Positions 24,401-36,541 of a DNA stretch of 64,000 nt are shown piece after piece. Source of the stretch: Panagrolaimus kolymaensis (lineage: Eukaryota > Nematoda > Chromadorea > Rhabditida > Panagrolaimidae); contig JAJQJQ010000022.1 of the NCBI GenBank assembly GCA_028622995.1, forward strand, positions 1,364,001 through 1,428,000. Direction: 5' to 3'. Position 1 is the first letter of the stretch, and the number at the start of each line of letters is the position of its first letter. Below the pieces are notes generated by a model. It was not told the DNA's origin. It did no database searches and worked only from the letters and a program-made list of their open reading frames with translations. The translations under genes and the position numbers were made by a program.

Positions 24401-27400
24401 TTTTTTGCGTGCAAATTTGGCCCATTAAAACCTAATCGAAATTATGCTGCAACTATTTGGTCTCAAAATAATGCAAGCAAATCTGATCCTGTATCTTATA
24501 TTGATAAATGTTTTATGGATTATGCAGCTCCAGATGAAATTGATCCACCTGAAATGTTAGTTACACATAATGTTAGCTCATTTTCATTGAGATTTACTTC
24601 TTCGCCCAAAGATGTTAATGGGCCAATTGCATGTTATTATTTGGCTGTGGTGCCTTTGCCTTCGAATGTTTCGATTCAATCCTTACCTAAACCCGATGAT
24701 ATTGTAATGGAATCATTTGAAGAAGCTATGAGAAATAATATTCAAATTGCATTGGGTCAAACATATTATGGTTATATCGCGGAAAGTTATCTCACATATC
24801 CAACAACAACGATAATTGGAGATAATAAAGCCCCAGCTAAAATTGAACAATGTAATGTTGATTATTTATCTAAAACAAGATTTAAAGGTCAAGATCCTCC
24901 CTTGCAACCTGATCTAAAATATACTGGATTTTTAATTGTTAGAGTCGATCGAGATAAGGAACTTCATACGCCTCAACAAATGGCATTGCAAAGAATGTTT
25001 CCACATCGTAGATCTCGAAGAAGTTTAGCGAATAATTATGATAAAACAAATAACAATATGCTAAATAATTTTTTACCATTTAATAAAAATTCATTTCAAC
25101 GTAAAAGTCGACAATTAATTAGTATTGATCCCCATTATGGTTATAGCAGCTATTTTAAACCCGTGTTACTTCATCAAACTCAAAATGGAGCAAATGGTTT
25201 TCAAATATTCCTTATTGTCTTCATATGCTTACTTGCCCTACTTGCAGCAGCTGGATCTGTGTTGTATTTACTTTATCGAAAAGGAATGATTCGACATTTT
25301 TGCCCCATTAAAAAAGATCACAATCTTCTCAAACAAGCTTTTCAATCCATTGTTGCTGAAGATCTTGCATCAGAATTTATTATTCGTCATCGAGATTCAG
25401 ATTTCTTATTTTCATCCGAATTTGAAGCACTTCCAAAATATAAAGATATGAAATTTTCTGCGAGTGAAAGAAAAGAAAATATTAAGAAAAATCGGTATGG
25501 CGATATTAAAGCTTGTGATGAAACACGAGTAAAATTAAAAGTATCTCTGGATGGTTCGGATTATATAAATGCAAATTTTATAAAAGGTTATGGAGGGAAA
25601 AAAGTATTCATTGCTACTCAAGCACCTCTTTCAAACACGGTGCAAGATTTTTGGCAAATGATTTGGGAACAAGATGTTAGAGTGGTTATAATGGTTGCAA
25701 ATATGAAAGAGAGAGGTCGACAACAAGTGGATAAATATTGGCCAGAAGAAAATGAACCACTTTTATATGTAAATAATGATTTGGAAATTTCATGCAAGGA
25801 TACAGTTAATTTTGCGGATTATGCGAAAAGGAATTTTGAGCTCACTTATTCCACATATTCTTCTTCTTCGCCGGCTTCACCTCAACATTCAGGAAATGGT
25901 GGTGGTAATAGTCTGCTACAAAGAATGGGTTCATTTCGACAACCCCAACAACAACCACAATTACAAATACAGCTACCACCGGAGGAAGAAGAATCAGATT
26001 ATGCAAATGTTCCAGTTTTAAGACCAAATTCAAAAAATAGTAATAATCGAACAAATTTGCTTGAAAATGAATGCGTAAATAAAGAAGTGAGAAAAATAGT
26101 TCATTATCATTTTACAAATTGGACCGATTTAAAAGCTCCCGAATCTACTTGTGGAATTATGAGATTGATGTTAAAATTAAGGAAGGCGGATGAATATAAT
26201 AATTATCCTGTATTAATACATTGTAGTGCAGGAGTGGGAAGAACGGGTAAGTTATTATTAAACAATTTCCCCCAAAACTTTGCTAAATATTTATCTTACA
26301 TTTACCCTCAATATTTTTTTTTCAAATTTTTTAAACCAATATTTTTCAGGTACATTTATTGCAATTGATTCATTAATGGATCAATGTGTAAATGAAGGAA
26401 AAGTGGATGTATTTGGCACGGTATCAACCATAAGGCAACAACGTAATGGAACCATGGTACAATCACAAGAACAATATGTATTTATTTATCGCGCCTTAGT
26501 TGAGCATTTACTTTTTGGTGATACAGATGTTTCGGAAGATAATTTTTGTGATCATTTAATTCGAATCAATCGAATACCAAGGGAAAGGAGGATAAGTGGA
26601 TGTAGTCAAGTTAGAATGTCGTCCATTGGAGTGAGTTATGATTTAAATGGAGGTACATCATCCGGTGCAAATTCATCTCCGCCTCCAACGATATCGAATG
26701 TGACTCAAGCTGCACCAACCTTGGCAGCATCAAATTCGATGGGAGCAATTTTGAATGCAAAATTAAAACAATTGAGAAATGGTTTGCCACATCAAAATTC
26801 AAAAGAAATTCCACCAACTTCTTCCAAAATTAGTGGATTGGAAGCTGAATATCAAAAACTTTTTACATGTTTGGATAATATTCGTGTAACCAATATTTCA
26901 CAGAGGGATGAAAATCAAGCTAAAAATCGTTTCCCAGATATTGTTCCATATGATCGATATTGTATTATGTTGGCTCCAAGAATAGGTTGCAATTCGTCCC
27001 AATATATTAATGCCACGCCCCATCATGGATATTTTCAAGAGTATACGCTTGTTCAAGATCCAGTGGATTCCACGACATGTCACGATTTTTGGAGGCTTAT
27101 TGATGATCACCGCACTCGAATAATTGTTATGCTTTCAAGGGAAGATGAATTCACACCCAGAGAGAAATATTGGCCCGAACAACAAGGTGTACCATTTTAT
27201 TTTGGAAAAGATGAAGATCTCGTTGTAACTTTAACATCAGAAAAAGTTCATCCATCTTATATTGAAAGAAAGATAACATATAAATTTAAAAGAGCGGAGG
27301 AAGAATGCGATGTGATACAATATGCTTTTACTGGATGGGTGAGTGGCGCTCCTGCGCCACCTTCATCAAGTCCATTAAGGTCATTGATAAAAAAGATAAT

Positions 27401-27726
27401 CGACCAACAACAAAATGATCCATTTCAACCTGGTCCAATTGTGGTTCACTCTAGAGATGGCTCATTTGAACCCGGTTTATTTGTTTGTATTTCAACGATT
27501 CTTGAAAGGCTTGAAGTTGAACATATGGTTGATGTATTTCGAACTGCTAGAGCGATATTGCAACATCGAGTTGGTGTATTTCCTAAAGTTGTAAGTTTAT
27601 TATTTTTGCAAAATTTTTCCTCAAAAAAAAACATCGATTAATAATTCCACAAACTAATGTCACTTTTTTTAGGAACAATACTCATTCATTTATGAAACCA
27701 TCGCAGAATATATTCGATCACGCTGA
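21433..27726 (+). CDS. clr-1: Receptor-type tyrosine phosphatase, CLR-1-like
   Basis: A 1480-residue single-pass receptor phosphatase from nine exons (21433-21571, 21631-21735, 21790-21930, 22016-22405, 23732-23831, 23923-24095, 24147-26246, 26350-27590, 27673-27726). The order is signal-anchor-like N-terminus, two small Cys-rich segments (about 47-128), an Ig domain (about 139-255, ending DSGTYSC), fibronectin-III-like regions (about 260-600), a basic RRSRRS site near 637, a membrane helix (about 699-726) and two phosphatase domains. D1 has KNRYGDI, DYINANFIKGY and active-site HCSAGVGRTG near 1040; its WPD loop reads WTD. D1 also has a ~70-residue Ser/Gln/Pro-rich insertion. In D2 (about 1212-1455) the P-loop is HSRDGSFEPGL with no Cys, so it is inactive. 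One Ig plus FnIII plus two PTP domains matches nematode CLR-1, a negative regulator of FGF-receptor signalling. The symbol is tentative. Confidence 0.88.
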
Positions 27727-28663
27727 CATTCTTCTCCTTTTTTATTTTCCTTCAAATTCAATATTTTCATTTCCGGTGCTACAAATTTTTTTTTTTGACA
27801 TCTCTCTCATTTCTTTTTTCTCTTTGTTAACTTTTCTTTTTTTTTTCCGCTCAAATTTTTTTAAAACGTTTTTACAAAAATTGTTTCAAATCGTTTACGG
27901 TTTTTCAACTTTTTTTGATTTTTTTTTTCATTCAAAAATGCTCAAAAAACGTAACCATTTTGCCTAGTCATTTCCTTCCATATTACTACTACCCATAAAC
28001 ACAAATATCTAAAATAAATATATTAATTATTAATCATCCTTCTTCCTATTATTTTATCAAGCTGCTGCTCACATTCCAAATTTTTTGCAAAAATAAAACA
28101 AATTTTTTATTTAATCTCTGTTAAATTTTTGTAAATATTTTTTCTTCGTTTCTTTGCATTTTCTATTTTTGTGACTAGCATTTCCTAGTCTTTCTTCTCC
28201 TCATTTTTATTACAAGGCCATGTTTTTTTTTTGAAAGCGAGTATCTTTTTTATTGTTTGAACAAATTTTGTTTTTGCATAATTGTTTTTTTGATTTTTCT
28301 AAAAGTTTTATTTTTTTGCAATGATAAATAAAATAAACACAATAACCTTATAAAAAACAAAGTGTAATATCGTTAGCTTTAAACCCATGTGTTAAAAAAT
28401 AAACCTAAACGTCCAAAAAAAGTTTTAGAAGCTTAATATATCAGTCAAATGATAGTAATGGCTTTTCAACAATGTGTTGCCGTTTTTTGGTTTAGTAAAT
28501 TTAATTTCATGTAAAATGTTAAATTTTACCATTCCATCTTTTTTTTTATAGCCCATACAAATTCATTGATAATCACTTCTTTATTCACAAATTTTCATAC
28601 AAAAATAATCCATAAAAATGATCAAAATTCAATAATAACGAAAACATATACATACAATAATTT
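27727..28663. other. Intergenic region, convergent 3' flanks
   Basis: AT-rich sequence of poly-T tracts between two convergent genes. It presumably holds both 3' untranslated regions; AATAAA-like words occur but I do not assign one. No gene seen. Confidence 0.5.
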
Positions 28664-29206
28664 CTAAACTTCCACCTCTTCATTTGGCAAATATTCTCCA
28701 TAACCTAAAAAACAAAACAAAAACTAAGATATGATTTATAAATAAAAGCTTACCATCCCATTTAGAAAGATCGAATGCAGCTACATCAGAATTAAGTTTT
28801 CGAATTAATTGAAATTTCATATTTTTTGATCGGTTTGAGCCAGGAACGCATGGAAGTTCACCAAATATTTTTCCAATAATTAAATAAAATATCCATGTAC
28901 CAATGAAGATTATTACCAAAGTTATTAATGCAGCTAATAGAAGTTCAAACGAATTATCATATGATTTCAAATCTTTTTGAAGAAATTGCTGAAATAAAAA
29001 AAAAACAGATTAGTATAGTAAAAAATGAAAGCTCCAAATCCTATGCTTTTAACAAATCACCCTTGACTTTTTACTCTCTCGTGTAATAAATCTTCAATAA
29101 ATAGAAAATAAAGTAAAGATCGGAAGCAATTAATTTCAAACAAAAAAATGTAGCAGCATAAAACCCAAGAAAATAAAATGAGAGAGATAAATGATTCACT
29201 TACCAT
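28664..29206 (-). CDS. Small single-pass membrane protein, unrecognised
   Basis: Exons read 29206-29204, 28988-28754 and 28704-28664, giving 92 residues. Exon 1 contributes only the ATG, which directly abuts the donor (ATG then GTAAGT). The protein begins MQFLQKDLKSYDNSFELL, then one clear membrane helix at about 18-41 (LLLAALITLVIIFIGTWIF). A polar tail with a few basic residues and an acidic end (YLPNEEVEV) follows. The frame is consistent over both introns and composition is protein-like. Topology cannot be decided. I do not recognise the family; it could be one of the small integral membrane proteins of animals. Confidence 0.7.
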
Positions 29207-32200
29207 CGTCGTCGTTGATCGTCGTTATTCAAGAAGAATGAGACACAATCAATCGTTTTTTGTTTCTTTCACAATAAAAAAAATATTTATTTCAAAGGTT
29301 GATTCACTTTTTTATTTTATTTGGTGGCTCACATTTTCAAATTAAAATTTTTTTCTCTGAGTCAACGAGCCGAGGCGGGTGTCAAAACACTATGTAAATT
29401 TATTTGTTTTTCATTTTCACTTTTCTTCTTTTTCTTCTTTATGATGACACGAGGATTTGAAATTGGATATATTTTGGTATATATAAAATCTCACATATTT
29501 TTGTGTGTTTGTCTCTTTCTTCAATGTCATTGGTAGAATCTTTTCTTTTTCATTGAAAATGAAATGAAAAGGCGGAAGGTTTTTATATACCTTACTTTTC
29601 TTCTTCTTATTATTAATTATTTTTATTATGCCGAATACCTTCTTAAAAAGTTGGTTTCAAAACAAAGTTTCTTTTTGGTGAAAGGAAAACCACATTGGAA
29701 ACGTCTCTTTTCTAAATGCAACTATTTTTGTTTAAGGGTTTGCTTTGCTTGTAATATTTAGAAATATTTTAAAGCTGTTTTTTGATTTCATTACTTATTT
29801 TTGTTCTGTAAATCCATACTTATCTTCTGCAATCCATCCATCTTCCAAACTAACAATCATTTTCTTTTTTATGAATTCTTTAACAATCTAGCATTCACAA
29901 AATAAAATTTAGGCCTTCTTAAAGCAATTTTAAATGACCATTCTTTCACCTTTCTTCTTTTCTTAACCTCATCTTTCTTCTCCATGGTTTCTTCAACTAC
30001 CACCTAAAAAAGAGAAGACATGTCACAATAAATTTTTTACCCTCCATTTTTTTATGTTGCCAGGAAAAAAATAGTAGAGGCCAATAAGCCAAAAAAAACT
30101 TTATTGTTTGTTTAAAATAAGCAAGCAAAGAAGAAGAAGAAGAAAAAAACGCTTAAGCTTCTGCCATCGTTGTTGTTGTTGCATAATTTTTCTTTGGCTT
30201 CTTCGTCGTTGTTGTTTGCTGTTGTCAGATCGATGATGGCATTTTTTTGTTACAGCTACTGCTTGTTTCTTTTTTTGTTTTGTTTTAACATACATATACA
30301 TACATGCTCATAACATATTTTGGCACCTATGGGAATTGAATATCCTCCATCCCTTGCTTTTTTAAGTTTTCTCGCTTATTTTTTTTTTTGCGAATCTTTT
30401 CCGGTTATTTTTGGTTTGCTCGACATTTTTTATGGTCTGCTTTTTTTATTGGCTCATCGCCAAGGCCAAATTCCTTATGCCATTGAATTAGATCGAAAAA
30501 ATAAATAGAATAGTGTGAAACAATTTTGTTTTCCTCTCTAAAATTAATTACTGGTCATTAAATCGACCGAAAACAACCACAAACAAAAATTAGGCATCCC
30601 ATTTATTCTTTTATATCGCCTGCTTGTTTTTTTTTTTGCTTCACAAGGCCGATAAAGGTTGAAAAATAGCAGGCGAACACGCTCACATGGAAATACACAA
30701 ATTATTGAGGTTGTTTTTTTTTTTTGCGGGAAAAAGTCATATAGGTTGCTTTTTATGGTGGTGAATTTTTGTTAAGTTTTTTTTGACCCACAATTGAAAT
30801 TGTTGCTCGCCTTTTTTTCACACATCTGCGCGCGATAGAGAGTTGTTTGTCCATCGTCTCCCATTTGCATGCACGCCTGTACCTATCTTGTACTTCTCTG
30901 CTTCAACTCATCGTCTACTACTTTTTTTTATAAGGACTTTGAGGCTATCCTTGTAGTTGCTTGCAGCTGCAACACTAACTAAAAGTGATGGTTAAAAAAA
31001 CTTTTAATAGGATGTCCTCTTTTTTTCTTCTTCTTTCCTTTCTCCCATTCATCATCATCAGTTGTAGTAGCAACAGCGGCGATGCTCAAAAAAATTCTTT
31101 CATTTTTTTTACAAAAACATTCGAAGTACAAGCAGCAGCAGTCGTCGTCCAGTCGATGGATGTATGTGAAAAACAGAAGGAAAAAATATAATATAAAAAC
31201 AGCAGTAACAGCAGCACACGAAAAGTTCGTAGCAGCAGCCGTAGTACAAAACAAAACAAAAAATCGAATTCATTCATTTCTTTTGTAAAAAAAATTTCCT
31301 TCCTCCTTTTTTTTCTTTTTCGCTTCGGTTCATCGACCATTAAAAATGAGCGTTCCTTCATTTTCTTTTTCGCGATCGAAAAAAAATCATAACAAAGAAG
31401 AGTATCTCGCAAAAATCTCATCTAAGTGTTGTTTTAAAAGGTTTTCTCAATGTCTAAGAAAATTTTTTAAAGGCATGTTTTTATGTATTTCATTATTTTT
31501 CAAGTTGCGCTTTTCTTTCCTTTTTGTTTTACAATGGATCATTAGCCTTTTTGGAGACGACAACACGATGAGATGGATAAGTGATGGATGGAAAAAGTAT
31601 TTTTGAAAGTGTATTTCTTGACCACGGTTTTTTGTAGTTGTTGTTCTTCAAGTTTTTTACAATGTGTTTTCATTGATTTATTTGGATTTTGGTAGTTTTT
31701 TTTATTAAGCTTCAAATAAGTTAAATTACACTTATTTTTTGATGTTATATTTTATTATTAAAAAAATCTTTCAATTTGCTTTTAACTTTTGCTTTTTCTT
31801 GTTTATTTCATCCCTTCCTTTTTGTGTGAAGTTTCTGTCCTTTAACCTTAAAATTATATTATTTTATATTTTTAAGCCCTTTTTAACGTTTATTCTTTCT
31901 TTTCTTTTTCTTCTTCAATTTTGACTTTTTTGTTTTGTTTGTTCCGATTCCGCATCGTCGTTTTCGTTGTAGTCGTCTTTGATAAGCGTCAAATCTTCAC
32001 TTCACCCCTTTTTTTTATTTATTTATTTCCCACTTTTATTTTTCATTGAATTTATTTTGCCTTTAAAAATATATAATGCACCTGCAAAATAAAAATGCGA
32101 GAAAGAGAAAAAGCAATTGATCGTTTCCTTATATATATTTTTTTGTTTGATTTTTTAAATGAAGGAGAAAAAAATAACGGTGTCACCATTTTTTTTGTTT

Positions 32201-33961
32201 TCTTTAGTAGAGAGAAATCTTACGCCATCCGGTGGAGCTTCCTTTTTGCATAAAAAATATTTTTTTTGGAGGCAGCGGAAATGCAAAAAAAAAATTGCGG
32301 CTGTTTTTTGTTTTTGCTTTGTTTGTTTGTTTCAAATAAATAACTATATGTACACTCGGACATATAAATATAAGAAAAACAATAGCAAGCAAAAAAACTT
32401 TTATAAGAACCCACTGTTTTTCCTCCATCGCCTACCAATATTTTTTTTATTCATTGATGGCTGCCGCGATCACTGCCATCACTTGTTGCTGCTGCCACCC
32501 TCTCCAAAAAAGAAGAACGCGATACTCTTATTTTCTCTCTCATTTGATTGTGGCTTTTTCAAATTGAATAAATTGTAAAAAAAATTGTTATAACATCAAA
32601 TAATTTTGCTTGCTTTCTTTTTGTTGTGGCTAAAAAAATGCTTGTCATTGATTTGGTTGAGCAAGAATTAAGGCTAGGTACTTCGACGATCGATGTTTAA
32701 CTGATTTTTTTCTCGCTTGTTAAAGTCAAAATAATCTTTTCCTGTTTTTATTTTTTCATCGATGAAAATAAAAATGATTGAGAGCTTTTGTTTATCATTT
32801 TTGTTATCAAAAAAATTTTATGCTTCCATTTTAAAATTTCTTGTTTCTTATTGCTTTTTTGCTAGCTAGCCCATGAAAAAATTCCAACAAAAAAGAAAGT
32901 GTAAAGTGAAATTTTAAAAGCAACAACAAAAAATATAGCGTGTGATTGTTTCTTTTTTGTTTGTTTGATGGAATCAAATGTATTTTTTTTACTTTTAACA
33001 TTATCCAGAAGCTTTTATATTTTCTTGATTCTTTTGATTGAAAATCCAAAAGGCTAAGATTCTTTTAGTTCATCTACAAAATTTATTTGACAACTTTTTA
33101 TTTATTTTATTACTACTCTTTGAAAACCGGAAGCTTTTTTTTATTACAAAGCAATTTTTTATTTTTTGTATTGATCCATTTCAAATCATCTGATTACAAA
33201 AAAGCGTTTTGTGAATCATTTATTTTCTCAGTTTTTATATTTTCTTTTCCATTGTAACACATAATTAAAATTTCAAAGTCTTCATCTCTTTAAGGCTGTT
33301 TTCCCATCATCATTTAAAAAGCGGCTCTCATTGAAAATCGATTTCTTTTTTGATTGCAAAAAAACTTTTGATCAAAATTCTTTTTTTTCAACTGCGCGAA
33401 AAAATGTGCAAAGAAGACGAAATAAAAAAAACGTGTCGCGAAACGTGTCGTAAAATATTTTTTTCTTATTTTCCTTTTGACCCATCATCATCAAAATGAA
33501 AGAAAGCTTAATGTTAAAAAAAATTTTGTCGTCGTCCGCTTTCTTCTTTTTTCTTTTTAACCGCAGCATCTTCTTCGTTTCTCACTCACGTCCGTCAAAA
33601 TGTTCAACCAAAAAAAAAATTCACACACAAAAACAAGTCATCTTTTTTTCTTTTCCATTTTTGTGTGCTGCTTGCGTGTTTGTATTTGGCTTGTTTGGGC
33701 CTATCTCCGCGTGAAATAGAAAAAAAATTTATTTCTAAGAAAATTATTATTATTACGAGCTTACTTTTTAATCGTTGATTTTTATGTATTTTTTTTGACG
33801 TTTCATAAAATATATTTATTTCAACTTTTTTTTAGGAAATAATTTTATTGTATTTGGAAGAAACAAAACAAAAATTCATTGATAATTAATTTTCTTATTG
33901 AACTTGATTTTGATTGATTTTATTTATTAATTAGTTTATTTCTATTTCCACTGCCAAATTT
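29207..33961. other. Long gene-free region of pyrimidine/purine tracts
   Basis: About 4.75 kb upstream of the Ras gene, dominated by T-rich and A-rich runs with short trinucleotide patches (for example GCAGCAG and GTCGTCG near 31130-31150). The many open frames are Phe/Lys/Ser low-complexity runs on both strands and I do not accept them as genes. Regulatory sequence or a 5' exon for the Ras gene may lie here but is not identifiable by eye. Confidence 0.6.
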
Positions 33962-35196
33962 ATGGCATCATCTAATAGTGCCACCGCAAATAATGCCAAT
34001 GCCTTTAGACTGGTAGTTGTTGGCTCTGGGGGAGTAGGGAAATCAGCTTTAACTCTTCAATGGGTTCAAGTAAGTTTTTCCTATTAACCACAATCTTAAA
34101 TAGTAGAACCTCACTGAACGATTGTTTATTTTTTCTCTCCAAATTATTTAACTTGGAAAAAAATGAGCGCCAAAAATTTAATTTTTTAATTTTTTATAAT
34201 ACTCAAAATCTTGCTGCAAATTTTCCCGTTATAAGCATGTTTATTTATTAAACTAAAACTTTGCACCAATTTTGTTCGAAAAAATGCCACCTTTTTTCTT
34301 TATCTTTTGTTTGGATCAGTAACGGTTTTTTAAATTCATGGGCAAACATCACTTTTTTGTTACACATTCTAACAGCGATAAAAATTCCTATTCTTTAAAC
34401 ACAAATCAAAAAATGTTATAAACTTTTCTTCAAAACATTAAAGTAAATTTCTTTCATTTTTTAGCAATATTTTGTATCCGATTATGATCCAACTATAGAA
34501 GATTCATATACAAAACAATGCTTTTTGGACGATGCAGTTTGTAAAATCGAAGGTATGTTGTTTCATACAATCGAAGAATGAAACAAAAACACGAATGTTT
34601 TGAGAAAATAAAAAAAAATGTTTTATTATTTTTTTAGTTCTTGATACAGCGGGCCAAGATGAATTTAAAACTATGCGAGAACAATATTTGAGAACTGGAG
34701 ATGGATTTTTACTTGTATTTTCAATAACCAGTCGAGAAACGTAAGCTTTAAATATTTGTGAGAAGGTCGTGGCGATATTCATATTCCTGATAAAACAGAA
34801 TTTTCTGGAATTTATCAATTTTTGGCCTTAAATTTTTTTTAAAATTAACTTAATTGGCTTTTTTATAGGCTCGATTATGTTGTAAAACTTCATAGGCATA
34901 TTGATCGCTTACGTGACAGGGATAATTTTCCAATGATATTAATTGGAAATAAATGTGATTTAAATGATGAAAGACAAATTTCAACTGAAGAAGCTCAAAT
35001 TATTGCAAAAGAATTAAATGTGCCTTATTTAGAATGTTCAGCAAAATATCGTAAAAACGTTGATCAAGCCTTTCATGATTTAGCAAGATTAGTAAGGAAA
35101 TTTAGAGATAATGATCGCTTACTTATGAATGATTCAACAACCGATGGCGGAATAAATCATAATAAAAAGAAAAAGAAAAATTGCAGGATACAGTAA
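33962..35196 (+). CDS. Ras-family small GTPase (R-Ras/M-Ras type)
   Basis: A membrane-anchored GTP-binding switch protein of 208 residues from four exons (33962-34069, 34465-34552, 34638-34740, 34869-35196). It has a 13-residue N-terminal extension, P-loop GSGGVGKS, effector region YDPTIEDSY, switch [10 protein letters not shown] with the catalytic Gln, NKCD and ECSAK. The C-terminus is [11 protein letters not shown]: a polybasic stretch and a CaaX box (CRIQ) whose Gln favours farnesylation. [25 protein letters not shown] and [11 protein letters not shown] resemble R-Ras and M-Ras more than classical Ras or Rap. The nematode orthologues would be ras-1 or ras-2; I cannot choose. Confidence 0.92.
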
Positions 35197-35536
35197 AAAT
35201 ATATTTCCAATGTTTTTACCATAAAAACATTTATTTTTTCTTTCCGTTTGACTTTTGACAATTTTTTTGCGGGTATCTTTTTTGCTTTTTTAAAAATTGT
35301 TTGTAATTTTTTTGTGCGTTTAGTGATTGAAAGATTTTTATTGTAGTTTTCTTTGCATTTTTCTCCAAAAAATTAAATTAAATTTTATTCATATTGGTAC
35401 AATCAATGCCTTTTGACAAAAAAATAAAAAGTAACAAATATATGTAAATTTATAAAATCAAAAAACTATAAAATAATCGAAAAATAAAACAATTATAAAA
35501 TAGATAAAAACAAAATAAAAAGAAATAAAAATTGTT
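35197..35536. other. Short intergenic gap, convergent 3' flanks
   Basis: About 340 bp of A/T-rich 3' flanking sequence between the Ras and SKP1-related genes. Nothing else seen. Confidence 0.5.
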
Positions 35537-36085
35537 TTATGGAACCCAAATAAAACTACATCGAGCAATTTCTTCTTCCTCATCTTGGATAAAAAAAAGC
35601 ATTTTGAATATCATTAAAAAAAGTTACGCATTTCTTCTACACTTTTACCTTTAAGAGTAGAGGCAACATGAAAACAACAAGCATCAGTTAGTCGATCAAT
35701 TTGCAGATAACTTGAAGCGTTGGCTAGAGCTGTTAATTCTTTATAAGTAAGTTCTCTCATAAAAATCATGCTCCAATCATTTTGTGGTGGACATTCCAAA
35801 TAAGCCATATGGCCTCTAGATGAAATATATGGTTCAACTTCATTTTCATAATTTCGACAAAATTCAATAACATTTTTAAGGACACCGCTGGAGACGTTAT
35901 TGATTGGAATGTCAGTGAGATTAGGGTTTGAATCTTAAAGTTGGTTAAATTATCAAAAAGCTTCTTGAGGCCAACAACAAAAAAAACTAACCTAACATTT
36001 CATTAAAAACAATAGATTGACGAATGATTTTTTCAGAAACAAAAAAAGTGACGACATCTGAAGAGATCAACTTGAATTCTGCCAT
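35537..36085 (-). CDS. SKP1-related protein, copy A, C-terminus disrupted
   Basis: SKP1 proteins link cullin-1 to F-box proteins in SCF ubiquitin ligases. Exon 1 is 36085-35992 (POZ-fold start KLISSDVVTFFVSEKIIRQS) and exon 2 begins at 35933. The F-box-binding region NDWSMIFMRELTYKELTALA and LKGKSVEEMRNFF are clear. After MRNFF the frame stops, but traces of the normal C-terminus follow in other frames: DIQN, then IQDEEEEIARCSFIW ending at 35537. Two T runs (7 and 8 Ts) lie at the breaks. An alternative is a 44-nt intron starting at GTAACT within the MRN codons, which restores frame to the EEEEIA tail but deletes part of the helix. So it is a working gene with a short intron, a decaying gene, or a homopolymer error. 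Copy B (43858-44682) is intact. Confidence 0.72.
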
Positions 36086-36541
36086 TTTTATTCTCATAAA
36101 TATTTCTAAAAATGCTTGCAAAAAAAGTTGACTAAAATTTATGGCGTCAATTGAATTGGATGATATAATGAATTATGAAATTTCGATTTACAAAAAATAT
36201 GAATTATTATTTATTTTTTTGCTTATGGATCAATCACACTCAATGGAGCGAAATGGTTGCTTAAAGGGTTTTTGTAAGCTTAAATATTATCCTAAAGGTT
36301 TTTCTTTTCGCTCGTTTTTTCAAAAAATTATACAAATTTTTTATTAATAAATTAGTTAACGTTTTTTAAATTAAATTAAAAATTGTCAGAAATCTGTTTA
36401 CAAAAAATGGAAGTTATAAAAAAATATATTAATAAAGACAAAGAAATTTATAAATATTAAATTATTTTTTAAAATAAAGTTAATGTTTCGAACATTTTCT
36501 TTTTTCATGTCCTTTTACATTCTTTCATCTTCCAACCATAT
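36086..36541. other. Short intergenic gap
   Basis: About 450 bp of AT-rich sequence. No gene or recognisable site. The 68-codon frame at 36141-36347 has no supporting features. Confidence 0.5.

Noticed and set aside
30979..31421. Cys/Ala/Lys-rich frames around CAG and GTC trinucleotide patches
   Set aside because: Open on both strands because of microsatellite-like composition; no continuity with any exon.
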